64,000 nucleotides of DNA from Megamerina dolium (taxonomy: Eukaryota; Arthropoda; Insecta; Diptera; Megamerinidae), in the NCBI GenBank assembly GCA_963854835.1, contig OY978525.1:44060554-44124553 (forward strand). Direction: 5' to 3'. Shown here piece by piece: positions 33,719 through 45,500 of this stretch. Each line of letters opens with the position of its first letter. Position 1 is the stretch's first letter. The notes below the pieces were generated by a model, which saw only the letters and a program-made list of their open reading frames with translations, searched no databases and was not told the origin of the DNA. A program made the translations under genes and the position numbers.

Positions 33719-35190
33719 TTATCCAGGATTAGAGGGATCGGAATCGTTTTGCAATCGAGCAATATTATGTAGGACAGAAGTGGCTATTATGATTCCAGGT
33801 ATTCTACTCAAATGTACTTCGATTCCCCTCGACAAAATCGGCAATCTTCTTTTCCAAATTCCAATAGTTCGCTCTACGGTGTTTCTGCTTCTGATCTGGG
33901 ACTCGTTATGCAGTGATTGAACTGATGAGCTTACATTTCCCAAATGTATATATGTAGGTATTTTAAGCCTATCCACTATCACGAAGCAAGCAATAATTTT
34001 TGTACGTTTCCTGCAGAAAATGTCTGCACTGGTTACAGTTGTCCCAAATACGAAAATCGTGGGAAGATCCATGCCACCTTGCAACGACATCGTTGAACAT
34101 AAGATTTGCAGAATATATTTCTTATAATAGTATTTTGCTGAGCATACATACATATACTTTTTGCATAGGCAAATAGAAAGATACGAAATTGAGAGAGTTT
34201 GCAAACGGTGGTTGACATGCGTGTGAAGTTTTTCTTAATTTGATTGTATATATATGTACGTAGGTATATATATGTATGTATGTACGTATGTACATATATG
34301 TATAGAATGAAATTTGATTGTACATGCGCACTGGATATTGATATCGCACTTTTATTTTTCATAAAATGATATTTATTATAATACATACATTTTTTGTAAA
34401 TAATTTCAATTCTAATTTTTTTTATAAAATAAGATGTTTTTGAAAAAATTAAATGAAATAAGTATTGTCGAGTACAAAATTTTATCCTGCACATTTGTAT
34501 GCCATCTAGGGTTATATGTATAGTACAAATAAAGATTGAGCAGACGACAATAGGAAAAAATATTTAAAATTGCTTAGCATTATGGGCTTGATAATTTCCT
34601 GTGATCTCTATATAGGAATATAAGTATATGAAAATATCTATATATTGTATTTTTTCATATTCAAACATCACCCAGAGTTTTATTACAAAATAGTCAAAGA
34701 TATAAAGAGAGGGAGAGAGAGGTGATAATATGCCAATTTGTGGTTCATGTATCAAAATTCTCTACAATTTGCAACTATATTTTATCATTTCAATGGCTTC
34801 TATTATATTTCACTCATTAAAAGAATACATTGAGAGAGCAAGTTTATATGATGGCATTAGATTTACTCGATTATTGCACAATCACTCAAAATGCTAGCAT
34901 GCAACTATATTTCCTACAGATGAATTTGCGGCAGAAATTATTATCCGTCTACTCTTGTGATTCTACCCTCTTTGTTTCTTCTTCGTTAGAGGGCATATGT
35001 ACAAATTCCGGATACAAACGTGCAATAGCATCAGTCCCTTTATGTATGATTCTACACGCTGTTGATTCGTGGACACCAATGAAGTCCCCATAGGTCAAAA
35101 GTTGGCTTCCCGTTTCGTAGAATCGTAACGTACCTAACAAGTAATTATCTCATAGGAGACAATGCTCCGCTGTGGCAGATCAAACCAGTA
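33719..35190 (-). pseudogene. PIF/Harbinger transposase pseudogene
   Basis: Harbinger transposases are DDE enzymes related to HARBI1. On the minus strand an N-terminal piece (35140-34949) reads LGTLRFYETGSQLLTYGDF, then GVHESTACRIIHKGTDAIA. A stretch of about 800 bp without similarity follows. The catalytic part then appears near 34110-34000 as NDVVARWHGSSHDFRIWDN and LLRDSG, with the second catalytic Asp. In another frame the third block (33900-33770) reads SRNTVERTIGIWKRRLPILS, with the catalytic Glu, and ATSVLHNIARL. Stops and frame changes are many. No terminal repeats were found around it. Confidence 0.8.
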
Positions 35191-36313
35191 GAATGCTTAC
35201 TGTTATACAATTATAGACAAAGTACCATCCATAAAAAGATAACTCACAATCTGCAAGTGGGCCCAAATGACCCAAAAAAGGTCAAATATTGCCTGCCTTT
35301 CAACATTTCATAAACAGTTTATATTTTATTTTTAACATATATGCATGATTGCAATTTGCAATCTCTAAATTTTTTCAGTAAGCCAGTATACTCGAATTTT
35401 TTGTTTGTATATCCTTTAATAGAAACAAATATTTCGCGCAACACAGCTGGCTATTTAACAGAAGAGAACGATAATGGGGGCAAATATGATGGACCAAATG
35501 TGATGCTGCTCATAAAAAAAATTTCTTCGCTTTATAACACAGCGTTGCACTGAATTTATACAATATCTTGTATTGTATTTATGAGGATTATTCCTAAAAA
35601 AAGCTAGTTTGAAAATAAGAAAGGGCTAGAAGGCACGAAGCTAAATCCTACATTTCGAAGCTAAATGACAAAAGAAAAGAAGGATAGATATAATCTCAAA
35701 AGATCGCGCCCATCTTTTACCTCTAATCGGTTCTCAGTGAATTTGCCAGTATGTGACGTCACAGTATTTCCACTAATTCAATATGCATTCATTATTTCGC
35801 ATTGTATATATAATTAATATTTATATTTTATAATTTTAGTATAATTAACAAAGCAAGGCAATCCGAGAGAGGTATTTTGAAATAAGTGTATAGAAGAAAA
35901 TCAAAGACAGCTTTGTGAAATCCATCAAATTCGAAAATATTTTTCATATTAACCCCCGGTGCATTTGTTTATTCGTTCTTTTCGATTATTACTAATATTA
36001 TTTTAATTACATCAACTTGTAAACATTTTTTTTAATGTTACAATAATTAAAATAATCAAAAATTTTGTTTTTCTTTAAAAAATTCAAAAAAAAAAACAAC
36101 TCATAATGTTGTACTCAATTGTTAATAATTTTGACACTTACTGTGGGGATTTTAATATTCCCCATTCATAGATATTTCGACACATATTAATTTTGACACT
36201 ACCTAAACATGCTTTAGCATATACTGTGAATGACATGAGAACAAATTTTACGATTGCCTTACTTTGATAATTATACTATGTATTTATGTATTTTTCTTTT
36301 CTTCTCTTTTCTC
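35191..36313. other. unassigned AT-rich sequence
   Basis: No repeat or domain recognised; the 35341-35553 open frame looks like chance. Confidence 0.45.
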
Positions 36314-36664
36314 GTGGGTGTCGGAGCTCAGTGGTTAGTGTGTTGGGCTTCTGATCTGTAGGTCGTGGCTTCATTCCCCGTCTGAAGCATTACAAATTTA
36401 ATATCGATAAAATGTTTCTTTCGTAAAGTACCCACCTGTTGGCAAGCAATTGGCAATTCTTCCAGCAGTAACAATTTACCAAGAAAAAGTTTCTAAAAGA
36501 AACTGACAAAGCTCAAAAAAGTGATGTCACAAGAGTTCTGCCGTTCGGAACCGGCTAAAATAAGTAGGTCCCTTCTAATACTGTCCAAAATTTAACACGC
36601 ACAACAGTAATCGAAGAGAAGATCGGCCAAAGAGCCCTTCGGGGCTTTAAGAGCCACATATTTA
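36314..36664 (+). mobile_element. tRNA-derived SINE, family 1 (near-complete copy)
   Basis: The tRNA-like head has an A-box (GAGCTCAGTGGTTAG) and a decayed B-box (GGCTTCATTCC), followed by the usual body and an AT-rich tail. Orientation and block order match the copy at 3772. A convincing target duplication was not found. Confidence 0.9.
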
Positions 36665-38559
36665 TTAAATTTTTATTTTTATTTTTCTTTTCAATTTGTT
36701 CACAGTTTTGTCAACTTCTCTCGCAGCTGGACTGTTGTGACGTCACATTTAGAAAAAACTTTTCTGATGGGAGGAATCTTCTTTTCTATTATTTTTGGGA
36801 AAAGCACAAGAGCAAAAACATTATCAGTTGCTGGCAGACCACGAAGCATACGTTTTGATTTTGCTATTAACTCAGGTCATATTTACACACAAAAACTTTT
36901 GCATGAACATAATTTTCAACTCACTTTTGATGTTTCCTTCGCGTTTACACGAGGAAAAATGTTTATTGGCTACATGTGGACTCCTTTGTATGTTTGACAT
37001 TACGCACAGTGTTCGGACTGTAAATAAATTTTTGAAGGTAGGTGAGGCTAAACAATTGTAGATTTTAAAAATTAGTAGTAGATTTTAATGAAGTAAAATA
37101 TGATATTTATCAAATAGTTTTTTGTTATTCAATAAAAAGTGTAATGTTTCACATTTATTACTAATGTATAAACAAAAATATTGGTGGGATTAATGTAAAA
37201 TCATAGGTAAATATACTTAATTTATATTAAGTATAATTACTTTCATTTTTCTGAAACAGTCCAATTATTAATTTGTATTTATTCCAATTCTGCTAATTTT
37301 CGACATACTGATTGATTTACGGCCTTTACACGATAACTTGTTTGGTGCGTTCATACAACAATGCGCGTAAACCTTATAAAATTATACGGTTTATAAGGTT
37401 ATACGATTGTATGATTCATTTCATTTCATGTTTCATTGTTGCACATGCAAAAACATTTAAAAAATCGCTTATCTAAATTAAATCACAAATGTATGTACCT
37501 ACATTAAAAGATAAACTTTTCGGGACATATTTATGTACCTACATATCGTAGTTAAATTAAAAAATAAATTTATAGGAGCATGTAAAATACTGAAATCTAA
37601 ATCACATACTCGTATGTACTAATCTATATATTGCAAGTTAAAGTTATGAAATAAAATGCCAGTGAATCATTTTAAAATTCTTTTGGTGGCTCAAATATTT
37701 TACTACTTTCACATATTTGTTTTATTAAAATGCGGTTAGCACATTCATAATAGATCATGCAATTAAAAAAGAAAGAAATATATATAAAATAGCCAAAACT
37801 GGTAAAATATGGTAAGTTTCAAGCTTACTGTAATAGTTGCGGTGAATTGGTGTTGGTGTTAACAACTGATTGGAGCTTTTTAAGAAGTTTTACTTCTATC
37901 ACGTGAACGCTGGTGCACCCGCAAATATTTTATGGACTGTAAATAAAGTAATTCCTCTTTGCTCCATTCCCACAGCTACTCGACATATGAAACCATGCGA
38001 TCCTTACTTTTGAGGTATGTGATGTGTTTAGCAATATTATGGAGAAAATTATGGGAAGGATTTTCGTGGAGCATATTAATAATAAGGCGCTAGCCTCTAT
38101 CTGACCAAGACCGCTAGTGCGTGACTCTCTGTCACAACCTGCTCGAGATGAACCTGCTAATAAACAGAACACTAAGGATCTAGACCTGAGTGTCGACAAA
38201 GTATTTCCCCCAATCCAGAGTATTATGCGTTTCCGTGCCCACTGGATAGTTTCCAGCCGGTGGGCTGTACTGACTGTATTTTAACGGACTCTCTCTGATA
38301 CCTATCCGCCTCAGGGAGTAACTGTGGACTTTCCGGAATATAGGGCTCTGCCCCGATGCGATTAGACTGCTATGCCTAATACGTCGGGATGCCTCAGACC
38401 ATGCCATAAACCCCAAAAGACCTCCTCTTAAGTGTAGGCCCACGTCCAAATTGGACACCACTGCCACTCGTCCCAAAATCGCAACTCCTTCGGAAAGTGC
38501 AGAGCTATGATACCAAAGTCAAGCTCCTCTGCTATCCTTAAAGCGCCTGTACGCAGGAG
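36665..38559. other. unassigned sequence
   Basis: AT-rich to about 37930, with no gene seen. From about 37960 to 38560 the composition becomes more balanced and may be the degraded 5' part of the LINE remnant that follows. A small inverted repeat (AACCTTATA...TATAAGGTT) lies near 37371-37401. Confidence 0.4.
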
Positions 38560-39957
38560 CTCCCTAGTTCTGGCCACCAAACCACTGGAATCGAGGAAAT
38601 CAGTGTGAGTTAGCATAGGCTCCATGAGCACCATATCAATACCCGTTGCTGCTAAGGCACTAACAAAGACTGCAACTCCTGTTTCAGCAGCCACATCCCC
38701 TTTGGACATAGCTCCATCAACATCAACTGCAGCCTCTAATTTGAGGACTCCCGCTAAACCAAATAGCGGTTCACTCCATACATATCGGGAAAGAAGCTTA
38801 AAAGCTCGGTGGCGTCCCAGCAACAGAAATCTTAGTGAGAAAAAAAATCTTTGAGGTGGGCAAGAAGCATTATCGCTGAACGCGAAAATGTCCGTTCTTC
38901 TGGACCTGCGTCCAACGGCAACGCTCGCAAGAAGAGCAGCTGTCCAAGCCAAAAAAGGCGGAAACTTCGGCTTCGGCCACTTATAACACTCAAACACGTT
39001 CCTTCAGCGACGAGGCAAAGGACCACCTTATCCTTGCCGTCATTAATTAGAACCATGAAGAAGGAGCACTGCCAGTTGGGCTATGGTGTCTAGTGGAGAT
39101 GAGTCTCATATGAATATACAGGGATATCCTGGCGAGGAACCCTGGCCCAGTCGTTTGTTGCAGAGATACCGGATGGTGTCAAGAACACATCAAATTAATG
39201 ACCTGCGCGGACCAGCGACCGGAAGATCCCTTTATAGAAGTAATTGCGAATGTTGGATAGACCCAGGTCACTCGCCTGGATTCCAGGAGAGCTGTCAGAT
39301 CCTAAAGAGATCTTGGACCATATCGTTGTGATCTTGAATGAGCAATCCTTGGCACTTCTCGCCTAACAGAAAGGGGCGATAAGGCTTCTCTCAAATCACC
39401 TGAAAGTTTATGAAAAATTCGTAGGAAAAGAAGGTCCAAAACTAGGGGATACGAAAGAAAGTTCGGCCCCGATAGAGGACATGTCGTGTGATGAAGACAG
39501 CGATACGCTGTCAACGTCTGAGATGGTTAACGACCTCAGATGAGGACAACCTACTATGCTGTGACGTTGAGGTCTAAGCTCTAAGCGGACTAAGCTTCCA
39601 AAACAATGGATTACACTACGTTCAAAGCCCAGGTAAGTCTTAATCATGTATTTTATAGAAGAAATGCTACAAAGTATTCCTACTATCTGATTACAGCGAC
39701 AAGGACACTGTGCGTTAGATCATCAATCCCATATATATCGGCTGATGTCTGCATACATGGCTCACGATCATACTGAGCCTCCACCTCACCCTATAATAAG
39801 AAAGGTGATGGGAGCCGATGCCAACGCACACCATTATATCTGGGAAAGCTCAGACAACAACGATCGAGGTGAGTCACTTTTTGAATATATTATATTATTA
39901 ATATATAACTTGACTCTCGCAAACATGGGTACAGAATCGACCTTCATTACCTGCTAA
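38560..39957 (+). mobile_element. LINE remnant (LOA/I-like group), ORF1 plus partial endonuclease
   Basis: Plus-strand remnants of an ORF1 are followed at once by part of an endonuclease. The RT and 3' end are missing, and a Ty3/gypsy fragment begins 30 bp later. The clade label is tentative. Confidence 0.6.
38620..39957 (+). pseudogene. LINE ORF1 and endonuclease pseudogene
   Basis: The plus strand first shows a Thr/Ser/Ala-rich N-terminal stretch (about 38624-38854). RWARSIIAERENVRSSGPAS follows near 38855. Around 39000-39240 it reads RSFSDEAKDHLILAVIN, LPVGLWCLVEMSLI and HIKLMTCADQRPEDPFIEVI, which resembles the DUF4780-type domain in ORF1 proteins of some insect LINEs. At 39745-39957 comes an endonuclease block, MGADANAHHYIWESSDNNDR, then LANMGTESTFIT, with the Asp-Ala-Asn-Ala-His motif of AP-like LINE endonucleases. 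Frames change several times. The assignment rests on motif recall. Confidence 0.6.
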
Positions 39958-39989
39958 TTGAACTATCTACATCTGAATATGCCAGACGC

Positions 39990-40395
39990 GCTATGTTAGT
40001 ACCAAAAAACAAAAAGGTGGTAATTTTTGTATGGTGGTTGATACCGCTAACTAAACAAAAAAACTAAACGTGAAGTGGCTGCAATATTTAATATTGAAGA
40101 AGCTATCAGTTCAACGAGCGATGGTAATTTTTTTATAATACTTGATATGATGAATTGTTTTCACTATCTTCCAATTGCTTTAAATTCTCGCTATTAAACT
40201 GCTTCCGTAACTCCATGTGGACATTACCAGTATAAAAGAATACCATTTGGGCTAACTAATGCACTGCGGTTTTTATGCGCCTTGTTTCCAGTTTAGTTAA
40301 ATCAGTTCAATCTAATTATCCTGTTCCAAAAACAGTTTAAGAAGTGAAACAATTTCTCGGCTTTAGATGTTATTTACGACGTGTGACGAAAACTA
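39990..40395 (+). pseudogene. Ty3/gypsy reverse transcriptase fragment
   Basis: The plus strand near 40145-40270 reads DMMNCFHYLPIALNSR, then SVTPCGHYQYKRIPFGLTNA. This corresponds to the RT blocks that in the family have a catalytic Asp, a Phe-His-Gln-Ile segment and a Tyr-x-Arg-x-Pro-Phe-Gly-Leu segment. After a deletion it reads VPKTV-like sequence and KQFLGF, which belong after the RT core. The catalytic Tyr-x-Asp-Asp block is lost. At least two stops are present. Confidence 0.65.
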
Positions 40396-40775
40396 CGATG
40401 TTCTGTGAACGCAAACAACGATTTTCTTCTTCATGAACGATGAAAAAATTTTGAGAGAAAATGAACAATGTCCCGACCTGAAAAAAAGGAATTATATTAT
40501 CAGGTGTAGTAAAAAGAAATTATTATTTTATTATTTTATTTTTAAAATAGATGGCTTATTATTATTATTTTTTCAACAGATTGCTTTAGTAATCTGTGCC
40601 TCGCGTTGTATAAGTGCGATCCGGTTACGCTAGATGGTGTTAGAAAGATAGAATTTCTTACTAAATAAACACCACTAAAGAGAAAATACGCCATATTTTA
40701 CAGTTTTTTTCGATAAAGGCGAAAATGCAAGCCAGACGGCTGAAAATGTGAATAGTGTTTATGATCCTGATACTG

Positions 40776-40778
40776 TAA
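40776..40778. repeat. TAA target duplication (left) of MITE
   Basis: TAA here and at 41307-41309; the empty site in mariner B copy 1 reads CTGTAACAGCC. Confidence 0.85.
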
Positions 40779-41306
40779 TAGCCTAGACAGACGGCAGCCT
40801 AATTCCGGATTACCGGCGCACTAAATCCGTATAAAATAATAACCTGACAGACGGCAGTATTGCAGATTAACTAAACAGCTGATTGCTGTTTTATTAGGTC
40901 TGTCCACTTACATTACTATCACCATCAATTTCTGTCATCTATCACTCTCGATATGAGAAAATCTACAAGGAGTACGTGAACTGAAAACTATCAGAAACTT
41001 GTAAATTGACATTCACCGTTCATAATTGACAGCTGGATTTATTTGTTCGCCAACACTTTTCATGTTGAAAACTGTAAACAATTGTTGAAACTTTTTCGTT
41101 AGCGAACACACCTAATATTTTGTAAAATGGATGGAGAAAAATTCACAATAGACAATTTTCAGCAGTGTTGCCATCGCAAATTGCCCTAATCTTCTTTTAT
41201 TTTGAGAATTAACTCATAGAGTTTATGCGGATTAGCTGCAGTTAATGCCCAAGTTAATTCGAATTAACTCGATAATCTGGAATTAGGCTGCCGTCTGTCT
41301 AGGCTA
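40779..41306. mobile_element. Harbinger-like MITE, 528 bp
   Basis: The terminal inverted repeats begin TAGCCTAGACAGACGGCAGC at the left and are matched by GCTGCCGTCTGTCTAGGCTA at the right, with near-perfect pairing extending through CCTAATTCC. A 3-bp TAA duplication flanks it, as in PIF/Harbinger elements. The terminal block CAGACGGCAG recurs internally near 40855. No protein is encoded. Comparison with mariner B copy 1 gives an empty target site. Confidence 0.88.
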
Positions 41307-41827
41307 TAACAGCCAATCATATGCAATTTTGGTTTCATCGATAACGTTCCGGTAATTTTGATGTCAAAGATGCACCACGCTCTGGAAGGCCAATTGTCGA
41401 AAATATCGATAAAATAATGGAAATCGTGGAGTCTGACCGAGTACTGTTTCTATTGCCCAGGAGCTAAACATTGCACAAAAAACCATTTGGAACCATTTAA
41501 ATAAGGCTGGACACAAAAAGATGCTCGATATATTGGTGTCACACGGATGGTTACTGGTGATGAAAAGTGGGTCACTTACGACAACGTCAAGTGAAAACGG
41601 TCGTGGTCGAATCTCGGTGAGCCGGCGCAAACGGTGGCCAAGCCAGGATTGACGGTTAGGAAGGTTTTGCTATGTGCTTGGTGGGATTGGCAGGGAATCA
41701 TCTACTATAAGCTGCTCCACAGCTTATAGTAGTAGGCCACACACAATAAGGACGTGGGTTTCTATGACAGTGGCATTATGAAATTACCTTCAAAATGGCA
41801 ACAAGTTATCGAACAAAACGGTGCACG

Positions 41828-42182
41828 CTTTTGTGTTGGTTGATCAGTTAGAAAGGCAACAGAAATATTATATAATGCAAGTAGTAAGAAACGTTTGCTT
41901 TTCTGTTTAGACCCGTTTCGATATAGGTGGCATTTGCCATTGAAACACTTACCAAACGAAAAGTTGTAAAGAATTTTGTTTTTTCAAATGTCATTAAACG
42001 TGATATTTTTGCTTAATATATGTCTGCATAAACCCATCAAGAGAGCGCTTCATTATCATTGTACTGAATTCGATATTATGCGATATTCTGTTTAAGTTAT
42101 TATTCTAGATTGAACATTTTTACTTGGAATAAAACACGCCTTAAGACATATCAGCTATCTAAAAATTCGGGGCAATAAGCAT
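41828..42182. other. unassigned AT-rich sequence
   Basis: No feature recognised between mariner B copy 2 and BEL-B. Confidence 0.5.
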
Positions 42183-42384
42183 TGTCAAGAGTAGCAAGCT
42201 GGAATCGTTTTTGTTTTTCAAATTAAATTTGTATGTGTATTCAGCTTAAGTGGTACTAAATAATCACTGGTTTTAGTACCAAGAATATATTGTACTTATA
42301 CGTATTGTAATTTATTCATTCGTTTTTCGTTGGTTATATAATAAAGTCGTAAAAGGTGGTACAAACCAGTACCTCCTCTAAACA
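42183..42384 (+). repeat. BEL-B 5' LTR
   Basis: 202 bp, starting TGTCAAGAGTAGC and ending CCTCTAAACA, with an AATAAAGTCG polyadenylation-type signal near 42340. Confidence 0.92.
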
Positions 42385-42385
42385 T

Positions 42386-42405
42386 TGGTGACCCCGACGT
42401 GATCC
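42386..42405 (+). promoter_or_regulatory. BEL-B primer-binding site
   Basis: TGGTGACCCCGACGTGATCC starts one base after the LTR and begins with the TGG complementary to a tRNA CCA end. Confidence 0.8.
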
Positions 42406-42566
42406 TTCTAACGGATCACTAAGTACATATATATTCTGGATTTTCGCCGTTATTATCAACGGAACATATCACATATTGTAATCGATATTACTATATTGTG
42501 TCGCCATTAGCCTCGTGTCGTATATTTGCAATTCTGTTCGTTCTACATTTACCGTTTTTTGCAAAT

Positions 42567-45500
42567 ATGACAACGGAACACGAAAGTAACACGTTTCTTA
42601 AGCGAAAAAGTCTATCGTTTATAAAGCAAATAAATAACATTAAAAATAATATCGATGAGATTTACATACAAGACGTTGATGAAGCAAATTTAAATGTGAG
42701 GTTGGAACAATTAGAAAGACTCATTTGTACAATATTCTACGCGCCGGCAATCCACAATAGAGGAACCACGTTCGTCAACTATAATGGTAGTTCCAAAATC
42801 GCGTTTGCCACCTATACAGCTGCCTCGCTTCAACGGTATAATTACAGAATGGCCAGACTTTTGGGCCATGTTCAGCGTGGTGGTGGACAAAGAAGCAAAC
42901 TTGACTAATGTCAAGAAATTTCAACACTTAAGGTCGTGTCTAAGTGGTATTGCCTTGGATGCGATTCGCTCTTTGGAAATTAGTTCTGAAAATTATGAAC
43001 AAGCGGTAACAATATTAAAAAGCGATTTGATATCAAGACTGTTCAATTTCAGGCACACGTGAAAGAAGTTTTCAATTTGAAATTGGTGACGGAAGGTTCC
43101 GCGAATGATCTCCGGGAACTTAGCGACAAGATCAGTTGTCACTTGCGAGCGTTGCAAACCATTGCAACGAATGAAGAATTGTTGAACGGCTTACTTATTC
43201 ATCTTACCAGCAAAGCAGATGTTGCCACACAATCCAAATGGGAAGAGCAAGCACCGGTACACGAATTACCTTCCTGGGATTCAATGGTAAAATTTTTGGA
43301 ATCGAGAGTGCGTATTTTAAAGAGCGTGGACCCAACAGCAAAACAGGTGATTTTTAAAAAGAATTCCAATCGTCTGCAATCCTTCGTCACGGTCAATCCT
43401 GTGCATTTTGCAATGCAGTAGAGCCCATTTCTTAATTTGTCATCTTCTTTGAGATTCAAGGAAGCTAAAAGATTACAAATATGTATAAATTGCATAAAGA
43501 AGGGCCATGTTGTCAAAAATTGCAACTCAAGTAACTGCAAAAACTGTTGAGGTAACCATAACACCTTACTTCATTTTTCACCAACTGCGCAATCGAGTTC
43601 CGATAACCCAACGGTGTCTCTAGAAGCTAAAACGGCTCTTGTCGCTGTCTCCAGGCAGAGTCGTCGTCAAAAGTCCTGCATCGAAAGGAATTATTATGTT
43701 AGCTACCGTTATATTCATGCTAAAGAATAGATATTGCAATTTTGTTCCGTGTAGAGCCTTGCTAGATTCCGCTTCGCAACTTCATTGCATATATTCGAAT
43801 ATGGTTGATCATTTGCAAATTAAGAAATCGAAAGCTACTACTGTTATTTCGGGAATCGGACAGTCCGATTTATTGTCAAAGGAAGGTGTTTATGCAATCA
43901 ACTGATCGATCCTATGCCACATCGTTTACGGCCGTGGTCGTGCCAAGAATCACCACAAATCAACCAGAATCTAATCTATCGTATTCCTTAAATGAGTTAG
44001 TGAAAAGGTTTTGGGAGGTTGAAAAATATTCGAAGCACACCAAAGAAGAAATTGCTTGTGAAGAACACTTTGTTGCTAATTATCGCCGATTGATATCGGG
44101 TGAATATTGCGTACGTTTGCCATTTAAGGCAGCAACATCAGAGCTTGGTGACTCGTATTCAAATACAGTTCGTCTAAACGCTTGAGAAAAGATTTGCGCA
44201 CAACCATGATTTAAAGGAGCAGTACTCTTTGTTTGTTAAGGAGTACCTTCAGCTCAGATATATGTCCGTTGTTGAGACCATTCCTTCCGGCGTAAGCGTC
44301 AATTTCCTTCCGCATCATTGCGTGTTGAAAGCAGACAACACCACAACTAAGCTTCGCGTAGTTTTTGATGCATCTGCGTCAACTTTTACTGGATTTTCGT
44401 TAAACGATATTTTAATGTCTGGCCCTACTATACAACCTAAACTTATTGACACTCTTTTAAAATTTCGCTCTCACAAGATCGCCCTGACGGCAGACATTTG
44501 CAAGATGTATCGATGCGTGAAAGTCGCCGAAAAAACTTTTTTTTGCAATTTATACTATGGCGTGACTGTCCAGCATCAGCTGGCGTTAGATGAGGCATGT
44601 AATTACCCTCTTGGAGCAGAAGTAGTAAGGCGAGACTTCTATGTTGACGATTTGATTTCGGGTGGAAGTACAGAGAGCAAATAATGGCACAGTAACAGCA
44701 AATTTTAGAAAAAGGTAATTTCGTACCATGGAAATGGTGCTCGAATACTGAAAATGTTTTAAAGGGAATTGAGTCATCCGTTCGAGAGCACCTTTTAATG
44801 TTCAGCGGCGGTATTGATATAGCAAAAGCACTTGGTTTAGCATGGGATCCGAAAAATGATGAGTTTCAATTCTCCATAGCCATTTCCCCCATTCAAGGAC
44901 GCATAACGAAGCGAAGCGTGTTATCAGTAATCGCAAAATTCGATGACCCTCTTGGGCTAATGGGTCCTGTGGTGCTAAAGGCTAAGGTATTTTTGCAAAG
45001 CTTATGGAAGGAGCAATTGGGATGAAAGCATTCCGCCTTCTTTACAGTTTACATGGGAAAAATTGTGCGATGATTTACATTTAGTTGAGAAAACTTGCTA
45101 TCCTCGTTTTGTAGACCTACATACAGGCAGTGTGCAGATTCACGGATTTTCGATGCCAGTATGGCAGCCTATGGATCATGTATTTATGTTCGAGTAAAGG
45201 CTCCACACACGATTCACGTAAACTTACTCTGTTCTAAATCTCGTGTCGCACCCCTTAAAACGTTAACAATTCCTAAGCTGGAACTCTGTGCAGCTAGACT
45301 GAACTGAGCTGATGTCTTCAATCTCCAAATTGGGGCCATTTAAGGGTGAATTTTACTGTTGGTCAGATTCGACAATCACCTTATCGTGGATAAACAGCGT
45401 CGCAGCAAATTATAACGTATTCGTAGCCAACAGAATCAGCGGTATACAAGAGCTCACTCAGGGAATGTTATGGAAACATGTTCCTTCAGAATTTAACCCA

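Larger units (their letters stand above)
40500..41827 (+). mobile_element. mariner-type transposon B, copy 2, split by a MITE
   Basis: The left end (GTGTAGTAAAAAGAAATTAT) and internal blocks match copy 1 at 30654. The homology includes AGAGAAAATACGCCATATTT and, past the insertion, CAGCCAATCATATGCAATTT. It stops near GAACAAAACGGTGCACG (41827), so the right terminal repeat is missing. A 528-bp MITE interrupts it at 40779. Transposase parts are degraded, but GMVTGDEKWVTYDNV-like sequence is seen near 41546, with Asp where copy 1 has Asn. Confidence 0.85.

Noticed and set aside
36288..36692. Target duplication ATTTTTCTTTTC around the SINE at 36314
   Set aside because: The left copy does not directly touch the SINE start and the motif is low complexity, so it may be coincidence.
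38428..38997. A 189-codon minus-strand open frame
   Set aside because: The plus strand of the same segment carries recognisable LINE ORF1 blocks; the minus frame has no domain and is probably a shadow.
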